Both the position numbers and the translations under genes were made by a program. Below, in pieces: positions 51,156 through 63,137 of a stretch of 64,000 nt of DNA (position 1 is its first letter; each line of letters starts with the position of its first letter). The stretch is from NCBI GenBank assembly GCA_963970005.1, contig CAXAMN010003758.1, forward strand, positions 62,001 to 126,000, read 5' to 3'. This DNA is from Durusdinium trenchii (lineage: Eukaryota; Sar; Dinophyceae; Suessiales; Symbiodiniaceae). The notes beneath the pieces were generated by a model. It did not search any database. It was not told where the DNA came from and was given only the letters and a program-made list of their open reading frames with translations.

Positions 51156-53938
51156 TATTTCTCCCAGCACCGCAAAAGAGCCGCTCAAGCAAAGGAAAGA
51201 ACGAGAGATTGATAAATCACACCCCAAGGCGACAGCCACCGGCAACGCTCAAAGGCCAAGGCGATCGCAAACGATCACATTCACCCGTGCAAACCCAGGT
51301 CTTGAGCTCGGCTTGGCGGATGGGGGCACAGAAACTCATCATCCAGCTCCAATCGTGAAAACAAAGCATCTGCCGGAGGGAGGGAGAGGCGAAACGCTAG
51401 GTATATACATGGCAGGCCCAATGCGATCCTGCCACTGCAACCAGTTCCTGGCATGTCGCAACCAACTGCGAGGGCCTCAACGTTTCCCAGCAGTACGGGA
51501 TGTCTCCTACTCGTTGCCCAGGAGCCTGCCCATTTCTCGCCTGACCTCGGCCGCCCGACATTCACACGGGTGCCTTGGCGGTGCGTCGTGATTAACACTG
51601 CCCTCCTAACAGGAGTTGCTTTGCTTTGTTCCACCTTGGTGAGTGAAAAGCCTCAGCCGTTCTGTTGTCGCATCTCACATGAGAAAGCAATAGGGGAGCA
51701 CTTCCGTTGTTTCGAAGCACCGCTTTCACACGTTTCTTTTTTGATCCCCGGCGTCCTCGTTTGGGACTCAGAGGGGTCGATCCTTCAGCCCTCGGCCGCC
51801 TTGGAGCCATCCCTTTTGGAAGCTCCAAAAGTCGCCGCTACTTCTTCAGGGCCAACGTTCCAGAAGCTCTCAGCACGGACGATCTGGCCAGGCTCAAACA
51901 AAAGAACCGACCGGGCTCAGCAAGGGGCTGTTGGTTGGGTATCAGTTTTGCGATGTGGTTTGTTGAAGCTCTCAAATACAGCATTGAATCGAGAAGCTTT
52001 AGCACATTGATTTTGAATTGTTTGATTGCACTTGATGGGGTAACCTGCATGATGCGGACTTTGCCCATGGACAGGACAATATGAGCACGAAAACTGCAAG
52101 ACTTTAATGAACACTGGAAGCTGAAAAGGCACACCGACATCCCTGCCAGCGTCCAGTTTACCTGTGGACAAAAAACGTTTATATATTATATATTCTTTTT
52201 TTTCAAACGAAAAGTCTCTAGAAAATGAAGATTGAAAACTAGAGGCCATGTTCTATAGAACTACCTGGTACAACTTCTGTGTTTGTACTGGCGCGCTGGT
52301 TTTCTAAAGAAGGAACTTCTTCTAAAGGACCACTACCCCTACCATTTTCTAGGGGAAAGACCACCAGGGATGTGTGACATTGTCTGGCTCGAAGTAATAA
52401 GCATCCACCTGCAGGAACAACGCGCTCATTTGGCTATTGATCGTTTGTTGGGTTTATGGGCTTCTTGACAAAATCGGCCGTGGCTTCCTACCTGCAGTTC
52501 ATTATTTTTGTACCGTCGATCCTTTTTGATTTGTCACCGCAAAATCTGTGCCACATCATGAAACGGTCAAACAATGTTGAACCACTTGGCAATTAAGTAG
52601 GGCAATCCCATTCATTGATACCCATTGAAAAGAACTCTCTTGGGGGCCCTTGCCTTTCACGACGCTACGCGTGACACGCCCGGGAATTGACCAAACAGAA
52701 CCTGCTGTCAGCTCTTTGCAACGGAGTGGAAGATCTCGTGGAGTGCAAAGACTGCTCCGCCTGGCACAAGAAATTCCGTCCAACAAGTAATGCGGGGGGG
52801 AGGGTAGTAGGGAGCTTGCAAGGTCGACTGTGATTGCACCACTTTATACAACATTGCTCCGTTGAAGAAAACGAAACCTCTAGCCACAATCCAATCTGTT
52901 CTCTACATTTCTCTACTTGCCGCAAAATGGACAATCAAAATGCGCACCTGCTGAGAGCTCAATGTTACTTTTCCTGCTACTTGTACCAACCGACATAAAC
53001 TTTGTCCAATCTATAGACTCATCCAAACTCTCCACTTCCCTCGTCACAGTATGTTAAACACAACCTCGCGTGAAAGGGCCAAATCCAAACTCTCCAATTC
53101 CATCCAATTCCGCCATGCTATCTTGAACGGAGCTGTCTCCAAAACGAAAGACCTGAGACCCTCGCCTGCGCCGACAAGGTACCGGCGACCGCGCTGCCAG
53201 CACTGCTGGAGGTGCGTAGAGTTTTGGCCTCTACAGTGTAATGTTGGAGCACCAACAAACGATGCCAACCAAGGGGGTTATGTTCTACACTGTAGGGGGG
53301 GTCATGTTCTACAACCCTTTACAGTACTGTAAAACATTTCTCAGTATCGTTGGAACCCCCTCAAGCTCATCAAACGCAAACAGTTTCAAACGATGATTGC
53401 TCTTGCGATGCTTCTTGGCATCAAAAATGAGAGAAGTGAATGCAACTTCTCATGGGCACGTACAAGGTTGCGTCACAATTTCGTTGTGCCGCAACGTGGA
53501 AGTTATTCTTCCAGTGGTACGTGCCACAAATTGAAGATTCACCAACTTCGCTGTGTGATCTTCATGCAAAGCTGCGCTTCTAGCGCAAGCCAATGCAAGC
53601 GGTGCATCTTGGATTGTGTGGAACTCACATTGGATTGTGTGGAACTCACAGGGCGGCCTTGTCTGAGTCTGAGTATCATAATACTTGCACATGCTCTTAC
53701 CCAACGAATCCCAAGCCTAGGGCCTAGGTCAGTTCTTGTTCCTTTGATTTCAACACGGTTCGTTTAGCTTGTTCGTTCTGCTGCGCGGTGAATTCGACGC
53801 CGAGTTCGGCCGGGTGCCATGGCGCCCCCTGCGGGCGCTAGTGCCATGGCGCCCGCGAATCCCTCACGGGCTTCGGAATGGCCGGAAGGCGTGGGCGGGC
53901 GCGCAGGGCCTCTGGCCGTGTGTGGCCGTGTGTCGCGG

Positions 53939-53964
53939 ATTGGGAGCGCTCCGCGGCTCCCAAT
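53939..53964. repeat. perfect 9-base-pair hairpin
   Basis: ATTGGGAGC (53939-53947) pairs with GCTCCCAAT (53956-53964) over an 8-base loop. Just upstream GTGCCATGGCGCC occurs twice (53814 and 53841), itself nearly palindromic. Confidence 0.55.
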
Positions 53965-54842
53965 AGGAGCTATATTTCGGTGGGGGATTCCACTAAAAGC
54001 TGCCTGACTTGATGGCTCATGTCTTATTTTAGCTGGTCAAACATACCCCAGCTGCGCAAGCTCATATCCAAAACATGAACAACATTGGTCTACCTGGGCC
54101 GGCGATCTCATGCACAACCTCATCACGCCACCCCCAAAATGCACTCTTTCAGGGATGTCATCTCCCTGATCCTCTTTGATCCCATCCCCACCTCATCGAA
54201 GACCCGACAAAGCCTGTCCTTTCCACCGATCCAACCAGCCTGATCCTGGCGGATCTTTCCAGGCAAACGAGCACCCTCAGGTAGCCTGTAAGGTGCCAGA
54301 CGGTCTTTTCGAGCAGGTCGCCTGTCGCTGCCGTGTTCGAGGCCATGAGGCCAGTCATGGCCAGTCCTCCCAAGAATCGGAAGTTCACTTCGAGCATTAC
54401 CCCGGAATGGTGTGCCAGAATATTTAACGTCGTTTTTTTTGTCACGGGGTGGTTTTGGGGTCCCATACTGCTGGTATCTGCTGGCCACAGCCTTCAGCTT
54501 TTTGAACTTCCGATAGCATCCGGTAGCCAATTGCAAAACGAGTTGCGGAACACAGAGCGTGCCCACATCCGGGCTTCGATTGAAGGCCTGAGTAACCGAT
54601 CAAACTCGAAAGCAGTCAGCCCAAAGTAAAAAAAAGACCGTGATCAAACATGATCAAACACCTCTTCCCCTCTCGCACTCTTGTTTTAAGTAAGCCAAGT
54701 AAAAAGCACTTTTGCTATGAAGAATCATGAAGTCACACCCTTGGAAGTTCCACAAGTCATTTGCGCAACAACTTCCAAGGCAGCTGCCCAGCCCCGACCA
54801 TCTGCTAACTTCAAGAAGACCAGGTCAGAAGGACCTCACCCA

Positions 54843-54912
54843 TCGCGCATGGCGGTCGCGCATGGCGGTCGCGCATGGCGCTTTTGGTCACGCATGGTGG
54901 TCCCGCATGCGT
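54843..54912 (+). repeat. GCGCATGGCGGTC short tandem repeat
   Basis: CGCGCATGGCGGT repeats three times and continues with looser copies (CACGCATGGTGGTCCCGC). Confidence 0.7.
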
Positions 54913-57547
54913 TTGGGTCGCCTTCCTCGCATGCTTCGGTACAGTTCACGGATGGTTCTGCAGGACGAAGCGAGGAGGGTGAAGATCTGAATGCGATGCA
55001 ACAGTCCGACGTAGTGGCACGGCCCATCTCGATTAACCCTCCTTTGAGCTTCACAAATGACTTTGCTACCACCACGAGATCGATTGCGCCGAACATGATG
55101 CCAGGATATACCAGGTAAGCTTTGGACCTTCCAACAAAATCTCGACATCAAGTTTTCAATTGATCAATCAATCTGTTTAAAGTTAACGTTTAGACGCCGA
55201 TGCCAAGGGACCTCAACTACTTTCTTCACAATCAACAATTTTTTTATCCTTTGCCTTTGCTTGAAATGGACTGGTGACTGTTGCCCAGGGAAGTCCGTGG
55301 TGTGCCGGAACCGCATCACCCTGCGGAATTGGTATATAATTAGCTTTGAACAAGATTGAACACGTGGTTTGTAAGGTTTGTGCTGCTGGGGGATGATGCT
55401 GATGCATGCTCGTTCCCTTACAAAGCTGGAGGCATGCTATTGATTGTCATGACATTCTTGCATTCTCGGTATGAACCATCCCATCAAGTTGCAAAGCGGA
55501 AAGAAAGGGGGAGTAAAACTGCGCGGGCAAACTGGTGTGAATGCACCTCAAACTCGAACATATCTGGGAGAATTACAGGACCGTCAGCCTACTTGCCTTG
55601 ACCTGGCTGAGTTTTTTTGCAAACATGTTGCAGTCGTGTATGTCTCTGCCACTCTTTCAGTGAAGCCATGAGAAGAGAACATCTATTTGAAGAAGAACCT
55701 AGGAGAAGCAAGTGTTCGGGAAGTTTAGAAGAATCATGAACAATTCCCCAAATGCCATCTGATGCTCGGAAACGTCGGGAGCTCGCTTACCCATCTCCTC
55801 CGGTCTCCGGTCTCCTCCCGCCACCCCCTTTGGTCACCAGAATTCCTCGGGCACCGGACCCTTCCGCTGCTCTGACACCACGAAACTGTCACCAGGATAC
55901 AACTTCTGGTTGCTGCGTGGCGAGTCAAGACCTGGCAGGTCGAGCGAGTCGAGTGCGAGTCAAGTCGAACACGACATTGGTCGATGGGTTGGCCACCGAA
56001 TACGAGCTCCAGCTCAGCGCCTTGCAAGGCAACTGCCTGGTCCTACTTGGACACAATTAGATCATATTAGATCAATGTTTGGAGCCCCCCAAATGGTGAA
56101 TCGTTCAACAGTCCCCACTGCATTCCCACTGCAACTCTACCACGCCCGACGTGGAGCTCGCTATGAAGCCCTCCAAGGCCCAAAAATCCACCGCTCCGGT
56201 CTCCACCTGGACGCATCCGCAAGACCAAGGCCTGAGGCAGCACTGTGGTCCCGGAAACCGCCCGGAGTTTCTCGAATGAACTCATCATCATGGATCGATG
56301 TTCATGGCTTGGAGCTTGCCACAAGCAACCATCTCGAGAACCATTGTATATAAAAGAAACAAATACACTAATTGGGAACTGATGTATGTGGCCCCACATG
56401 TTCCCCCAGTTTTCCTCCATTGCCTTTCTTTTGACATCGAAGTTCCGGAGGCGAAGGTCTATGCCGACGGGAAGCTCTACAGGCCTTCTTTCCGTGCGTC
56501 GGAAGACCCGTGCGTCGGAGTCCGGTGCCTCTGACGACTCCATCCAGCGGCTCAGGCGTTTGATGTGCTATCATCCTGGTTGATCCATTCTCCGAGGGGG
56601 TCCCACCCTCCCAACACGATGATGTAGTATGTGGTTTAGGGATTTTTAGGGTCCGTCAGTCATTTATAGTCACTTATAGTCACTGACTTGGGAGCAGTTT
56701 TTCACCGTACCCCTTCCCACCATTCCCCCTTCAGCCCTCCCAAGCTCAGGTCAGACCCGATGCTGAAAGCCCGTGGGCTGCCACACACTGCCGAGCCGAG
56801 CCCCATCATCCAAGCAGCTCCACGTTGCCGTGGCTGGAAACGCCAAACGTCCCGTTGCTGTGCGCCGTGCCTTTCGGGGTGTCCGGGCACGTTCGACATG
56901 GATTGCGAATTCTGTCGATGCGAATCTTTCAATACAGTAAGAAAGGCACCCAAACAAATGGACAATTTATCTTCCCTCAAGCATTCTTGGGATACTTGAT
57001 CCTATTCCAGAAATTCGAATTGTATCAAAGGTTGTTCCTACAGAAATTTGCTGGATAGGAGGTTCCTCCTTAGCACAGAAGAATTGTCTGCAACATATGA
57101 AGGTATGGAATTAGGCTTGTCATCTGGAAAGGGGGTCCCGAACTGGCTTAGTAGACACACACACACACACAAAAAGGTAGGAGGGCCAAGTAGGGGAGAA
57201 ACTCGCCCAAGAATTTCAATTTGGAGCTTATCTTGTCTTACCAAAAGAAACATGGTGGGCATGTGTATTGAGATAGAGAGACCCTCTTGGCCCAATAGCT
57301 TGGTGGTCTTGAGTTTCATTTGGCCAGGCGGCACCTATTCCAGTAATTACACACCCAAACATCATTCTCATCCCAAGGAACATGTTCTTGTATTTGGTTT
57401 CTGTGACGTGCAAAACAAAGGATAAGGTTTTCACGCGGTGACAGGTTAAATGTGACAAAGTGGTGGAAAGGCATCAACATGCAGTACGTGTTCGTAGAAC
57501 TGCAGCAAAGGTGTGAAAGATAGACGTGACATAGATAAACACCCTTA

Positions 57548-57600
57548 CATATCATATATATATACTATGTATAGTTATATAGTATATATCAGTCATATTA
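57548..57600. repeat. TA-rich microsatellite
   Basis: CATATATATATAC and TATAGTATATATC runs. A similar TA patch lies at 58948-58980. Confidence 0.7.
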
Positions 57601-58249
57601 GTATGATATTCTTCAATCGGCCCAGAGCAAAAAACACACAGGGTCGCACGGCTGCACTGGCCTGGGCCGTCTCATGCGGTCCACGGGCTTCTCCAGCACA
57701 CGGAACTCTCCCTCGATTTGGCGGTGTGGTTACGTCCGGGAAAGGCATAAATAACTCAGGTTGATGGCTGGACACAACATCGTACCGACGTGAGGAAGTT
57801 TCATGTGTAGACCTCGCCTCGACCGTGCAGACCACATAAAAGTGGAAACCTGTTGCTCTATCGCAAGCTAATCAGCAAACATCCTGACGAATCATCCACA
57901 ATCCAGCACTGAAGCAAACGTGACTCCAATCAGGGCCCAAGTGATTCAGCCCGGTCACCCTCGTCAGTCTGATCTAAGACCCACACACCAGTCCTTCGGC
58001 GGGCAGCTTCAGCTTCTTCTATCCTACCAACATGGCAGAATCTAAGGCTGGCTAGTGCTCAGAGCGCGGAACTCCGCTGACACAGATCTTGGGACTCGCA
58101 AAAAGGATCAAAACAGGTGTTGAATGGGTGTCTTCAAGAATGGCTTTGATCTGCAATTCGATTTTTTGTTCACCCATCGTACAAGTGCTTCATCCACTTG
58201 GATTGAAAAAGCCTTTCTTCTTTCGCCTTTTCGTACCGGTTTCCGTCTT

Positions 58250-60084
58250 GGCACGTTGTGGCTTCCGTTTGGTGCGCTGTGTTCGTAGGTCGTCTACGTA
58301 AGTTCCCGGTCCGATGTGGCTTCCAGGAGTCCATCTGCAAGCGCTGCTTCACCGCATCGCGCTCCCGTTCCGTGGCGATGAGGCGCTTCTCCAGCTGCTG
58401 CTGCAAGGACTCCTCGGGAGGTGGAGATGGGGCAGGACGCACACGAGGGATGGGGGAAGAACTGAACATTATGGCAATGGTGGCAGCTTTGGGAAATCCA
58501 AACCAGGACGTAATCAAACTTGAATTTTGCATGGAGATGTCTTTCGAAAGGCTGCTCCTACTTGGGGCTGTCCGAAGAGGGCTGATCAGCATCGGACAAA
58601 CAATTAACAGAACACTTGGTGGTTGAGCTCAAACAATGTTGGTGATCCTCTAGACTCGGACGATGTTGGTAGCATATGAGCTTCCCAAATGCACGCGTTT
58701 TGATCGGAGTCCCGCAGAGTCCCGAGCTCTCGCTACCAAGGAACCATCCGTACCATCTGCTCTTGCATCTTCTCAAGCTGCTCTCGTAGGCTTTTCTTGT
58801 CTTTCATCAGCTTCTCCTTTCATCCCACAATACCAAGCAACGGCAATGACAAATCACTGCACTGAGCAAGACTGATGTGGTTAAGGCTGACTCACTTTAC
58901 TAATGTCAGGATCCATCAGCCTACAAACAACCATTGAACTTCAGCCTATATATATATAACTATATATATAATATACAGTAATTTCATTATATGTATAACA
59001 TCAGCCACATGCGAGAACCACCGACCACTTCATAAAAGTGAGATGTTCACATTCCACCCCAAACACCCTCCATCAATTCCAATAGGATCGTGCGCCGTGC
59101 GCTCCTTTGAACTATTATATATGATAAACTATATTATTCACATACAATGCCCACACCTCGAATCTACTGTACCATATTTTACTCCTTCGAATCTATTGCT
59201 GCCTGGCTGCGACTTGTCGAAAGGCCTCCCGCTCCGCTTGTGATGCCGCTGCAGACTCGTTTTGTTGCTTTCGCAAGTCATTGAGCTCAGCTCGCGCTTT
59301 CTCCAGTTCCTGCAAACCGCAAAGAAGGGGAGACTTTTCTCTTCAAATCCCATGGGATGTGTGGCGGGTTCCACGTCTTCTTAATGAATGATACCACAAG
59401 TGATATTGGAACTTATATGAACTGTCGTGAACTTGTAACTGACATACTCTCCGTCTCTCTATGTGCACATCACATAGTTGGATATGACTCCAAACATCGT
59501 GAGCATCCTCTCGAATGTCTCATCATGGTGCCGAGAAAGGATTTGGGCCCAAGGCCCAAAGCCCTTCAAACCTTTGGTGCTGAATTTTCCTTTAAAAGAA
59601 TAGGGTCTTCTTGTATCTTCTCGTGATCTCAATTCCCCCCAAATGGGATCCTTCATGATCTTTGAGGATGTTCTGATTATGAGAATCCCGTCAGAATCAA
59701 AGAAACATTTTTGTCCAATCAAGGACTTACAGTAAATGACTCAATGCCCAAACACTCTTCGAAACATGAGTGGCCGGGCCACTCCTGACTGGAATTCGCC
59801 AACTCCTGCTGGTTTTGCTCCAGCATCTTTCGTAAAGTTTCCATTTCCAGCTGCATCTGCCTCAGTTGTGACGCCAGCTTGTCGTGTTCCTCCTCCTTCT
59901 CAGCCAGCTCACCCTTCAGTGCTTCCTGCGACGCTTCCTGTTCTTCATCCATCGGATCGTCGGAGGCCTCGCTGTCCGCGCCCTCGTCGGACGCATGGTA
60001 CGAGTGCTCCATGGAGGTATAGCCCTCCTCGGTGACTGGATCCTCGGGGTCGACCTCGGCCACCGGATCCTCCTGTGGAGCGTC
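58250..60084 (-). CDS. acidic coiled-coil protein, 3' exons
   Basis: Read on the - strand: exon from 60084 (after CGTTCAG) DAPQEDPVAEVDPEDPVTEE, an acidic stretch, then a coiled coil EALKGELAEKEEEHDKLASQ to about 59790. Exon from 59309 (after TTTGCAG): ELEKARAELNDLRKQQNESA. Exon from about 58816: EKLMKDKKSLREQLEKMQEQ with a GT donor near 58757. Exon from about 58462: PRVRPAPSPPPEESLQQQLE, KRLIATERERDAVKQRLQMD. Each starts after AG|G or AG|T and keeps the heptad pattern, so they likely form one rod-like protein. Cellular role unknown. The final exon and stop are not certain. Confidence 0.55.
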
Positions 60085-60254
60085 CTGAACGAGAGAAACC
60101 CAGTGTGACAGATTAGGGAGAGTATAGGGAGCTTTAAGAAGCCAAAGCGACAGGGGCGTGTGAATTCTAGAGGTGTAGCAGCAAAAAGTCTAGAGATCTA
60201 GACGCATTGGGGGTCCACAAAGGTGATGGCGTTGATGAAGGTGGAGATCGTGTG

Positions 60255-60463
60255 ATGGTGGCGGTGGTGGTGAGTGTGAGTGTGAGAGTGAGAGTGAGTG
60301 TGAGTGTGAGTGAGAGTGAGTGTGAGTGTGGGTGAGTGAGTGAGTGAGTGAGTGAGTGTGAGTGAGCGAGCGAGCGAGCGAGCGAGCGGGCGGGTGTGAG
60401 TGAGAGAGTGAGAGTGTGAGTGAGTGCGAGTGTGAGTGTGAGTGTGAGTGTGAGTGTGAGTGA

Positions 60464-60498
<35 letters not shown>

Positions 60499-60503
60499 AG
60501 AGA

Positions 60504-60554
<51 letters not shown>

Positions 60555-60625
60555 TGAGAGAGTGAGAGTGCGTGTGAGTGTGAGTGAGAGTGAGAGTGAG
60601 TGGGTGTGAGTGTGTGTTTGTGAGG
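60255..60625 (+). repeat. TGAG/TGTGAG/GAGAGTGA microsatellite array 1
   Basis: Mixed GTGAGT, GAGAGT and GCGA units fill the stretch without unique sequence. On the - strand this translates as Ser/His/Leu/Thr repeats, which are not real proteins. It lies inside the 3-kb intron of the acidic coiled-coil gene and abuts copy 4 of the hairpin repeat. Confidence 0.95.
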
Positions 60626-60638
60626 TGTGTGTGTGTGT

Positions 60639-61671
60639 GCCCCTTGTAATCACAGGGATCCAATTGGATTGAATTCTTTTCTTTTTCCGCAGGGGGACAC
60701 AGCATTTCACTGGGACTGTATCCAACGAAGCTACCAGTGAAATGGGATATCCAGCTTGGCCAGCTGGACGCACCAGCGAATTTTAATCTTTTGGTAAAGT
60801 GCTAATGCATCTGCAGATGTGAGCGGCCGTCGTCAGCCTGTCGCCTCGACCTCGACTTGCGCTTTTGGGTCCATTTCCTTTTTTGGGTTTCCTAGGCTGG
60901 CGTGTGGCATGTGGCATTCAGTTCCGTACGCATATCCATAAGTGTGTCTGGCCTCGGCCAGCCCGGGATGAGCCCGTAGAGTGCCTCCCGTGGACCCGTC
61001 AAACGGGGGTTTGTCCATTGTTCCCCTTGCCTGGGAACGTAGGTGTTCAAAGCGGACAGCAGGAGGCTTATGCAAAGTTATTTGCCAAGACCTGTCGGAT
61101 TATTGAATTCCAAGATGGCTCATGCCTTTACGTGACCGCAGCGGTCCAAGCTGGCTTAACGCCTCACCGTGGTCAGAGCGACCTAAGTTCTTTTAGACTC
61201 ATTGGAGTCTGTCGCACTCTCAGGTGCACACACAGCGTATACACTTTAACGAGGTAGGTCTTCCTAGGTCGTTGTAATGAGGTTTGGGTTCATCGGGTCC
61301 CGTGCCCCCCAATTTGGTTCCCTTTTCATCCTTTCCCCTTCACACACTTCTTTTCCTCTTTCTGATCATGTCTTCCCTTGCTTCATGTCCTTTCATCTCA
61401 CTCCTTTCGTTCTTTTGCGCGTGCAACGGTCCGGGCCTTAGTGTGTACGCGCGCGTCTACTTCTAACTCAGGTATCAGGTCGCCCAGGTTTCGACAATGA
61501 GGTTTCATCGGTTGTCCCTGTGCATTTGGTTTCTCTTTCATCGCAACCACACACACTTTTGTCCCGTCTCGTCTTCCTTCTCATGTCTTCATCCTTTTGT
61601 CCTTGCTGCGTGCACATTTGCACATTCGCCCTAGCCTTAATTTTGCCAGCCCTCGGGGGGCGTGTGTGTGT
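60639..61671 (+). repeat. hairpin-rich repeat family, copy 4 (full unit, 1033 bases)
   Basis: Unit start GCCCCTTGTAATCACAGGG; then TTCCGCAGGGGGACAC. Hairpin I: CATTTCACTGG (60703-60713) with CCAGTGAAATG (60734-60744), 20-base loop with CAACGAAGCTA. Hairpin II: TCCAGC-TTGGCCA-GCTGGA (60750-60768). Later: GTTCCC...GGGAAC (61020-61038), GACCGCAGCGGTC (61134-61146), AGACTC-ATTG-GAGTCT (61195-61210), then a C/T-rich half similar to that of copy 2 (TCGCCCAGGTT, CATGTCTTCATC). None of the stems I, II and ATTG equals the stem of copy 2 in sequence, yet all still pair. No protein frame. Confidence 0.8.
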
Positions 61672-62003
61672 GCCCCTTGTAATCACAGGGATCCAATTGG
61701 ATTGATTTCTTTTCTTCTTCCGCAGGGGGACACAGCATTTCACTGGGACTGTGTCCAACAAAGCTACCAGTGAAATGGGATATCCAGCTTGGCCAGCTGG
61801 ACGTACCTGCGCATTTTAATCTTTTGGTAAAGCGCTAATGCATCTGCAGATGTGAGCGGCCGTCGTCAGCCTGTCGCCTCGACCTCGACTTGCGCTTTTG
61901 GACCATTTCCTTTTGAAGACCAGGCCCCTTCAGGATTTTCCTGGGCCTTTCAGGATTTGGGTTTCCTAGGCTGGCGTGTGGCATGTGGCATTCAGTTCCG
62001 TCA
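61672..62003 (+). repeat. hairpin-rich repeat family, copy 5 (truncated unit)
   Basis: Head-to-tail after copy 4. Hairpin I arms at 61736-61746 and 61767-61777, loop with CAACAAAGCTA (one change). Hairpin II as in copy 4, then CGTACCTGCGC. Compared with copy 4 it has about 43 extra bases near 61915-61957 that themselves fold (AGGCCC...GGGCCT with inner CAGGA-TTT-TCCTG). The copy ends abruptly at TCAGTTCCGTC where the next microsatellite begins. Confidence 0.75.
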
Positions 62004-62335
62004 GAGTGAAAGTGAGTGCGTGTGAGTGAGAATGAGTAGGTGAGTGCGAGTGCGAGTGCGAATGTGAGTGTGAGTGAGAGATAGTGAGTGTGAGTGAGAA
62101 TGAGTAGGTGAGTGCGAGTGCGAATGTGCGTGTGAGTGAGAGATAGTGAGTGTGAGTAAGAGTGAGTGTGAGTGTGAGTGACAGTGAGAGAGTGAGTGAG
62201 TGTGAGTGAGAGTGAGTGGGTGAGTGTGAGTGTGAGTGCGAGTGTGAGTGTGAGTGAGAGATAGTGAGAGTGAGAGTGTGGGTGTGAGACTGAGTGTGTG
62301 AGTGTGAGTGTGCTTGAGAGCGAGAGGTGAGCATT
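62004..62335 (+). repeat. TGAG/TGCGAG microsatellite array 2
   Basis: Like array 1, with GTGAGTGCGAGTGCGAATG variants and a short higher-order repeat near 62020-62140. Confidence 0.95.
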
Positions 62336-62339
62336 TGAG

Positions 62340-62660
62340 AGGACAAAGTGCGGCGCCTGCCACGAAATCTGCACTTCGAGGTTCACAAAAAGTGCTGTGC
62401 CTGCCACGAAATCTGCACCTCGAGGTTCACCAAGTGCTGCGCCTGCCACGAAATCTGCAAACAAACCACCTGTCCAAAAGTCACGATTCACTGCACCTGT
62501 CACGAAATCAGAGCTCCTCGAAGATCACCACCATGTCCAAAGTGCCGCACCTGCCACGAAGCCTGCACTTCGAAGTAAAGCCGCTCCAAGCCCTAAAAGT
62601 CGACTTTAGACCACTAAAACATGAGGTTTCCCTTGCGCCTGCCACGAAAAGTGACCACCA
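62340..62660 (+). repeat. ~52-base minisatellite with CTGCCACGAAATCTGC core
   Basis: The core G(C/T)GCCTGCCACGAAATCTGC recurs at about 62355, 62398, 62440, 62490, 62550 and 62635. One + frame reads repeated AAPATKSA, like the tail of a histone-H1-type basic protein; another gives repeated CHEIC. Either may be chance. It lies in the intron of the acidic coiled-coil gene on the other strand. Confidence 0.7.
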
Positions 62661-62669
62661 TGTGCGAAA

Positions 62670-63130
62670 ATGCGCACGGCACCACAACGAGAGCGCAGTC
62701 GTTAGAAGCACCCGCCGCGGACACCCAGATTTTGCGAGCCTGCGCAGTCGAAAAGCACGTCGAGGATTTCGAGAGACATGAATGTACCGTAAATAGCAGC
62801 GAATTAGCCGCACACGGCCGCGCGGCACAGCGATCTAAGCACAGGTGCTTAACCCCTACCGTAAGAACTCCTAAGTGTGTCCACACTGTTTGGGGAACAT
62901 ACACACGTATAAACACAGCATATCCATCATATCATAATTATCATTAATTATCCATAATTATGTATAATTATCCATACATTTTCACCAAGTACCCAGGTGT
63001 GTTTCACTTCTCCATCAAGAAAGACTCTGACCCCCATTCACAGTTTTGATGGAGAGCAATAAACAATTTGTTCTCACTTGACTGACCATTGAGAATTAGA
63101 TTGGAATTCATGTTCCTCTCTTGGCGGATT
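62670..63130. other. no supported gene
   Basis: A decayed end of the minisatellite followed by AT-rich sequence with TAATTATCCATAATTA palindromic words near 62935-62965. Confidence 0.4.
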
Positions 63131-63137
63131 AAATTAC

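Larger units (their letters stand above)
51160..57540. other. no firmly supported gene
   Basis: Many GC-rich open frames on both strands, none with a clear motif. Weak exon candidates are 54466-54158 on the - strand (LEVNFRFLGGLAMTGLMASN, hydrophobic) and 56480-56582 on the + strand (KTRASESGASDDSIQRLRRL). A 24-base direct duplication GGATTGTGTGGAACTCACA lies at 53610-53650. CA repeats at 57158-57171. Confidence 0.3.

Noticed and set aside
60190-62363. Ser/His/Leu/Thr repeat proteins on the - strand
   Set aside because: They derive wholly from TGAG microsatellites and show no non-repeat domain.
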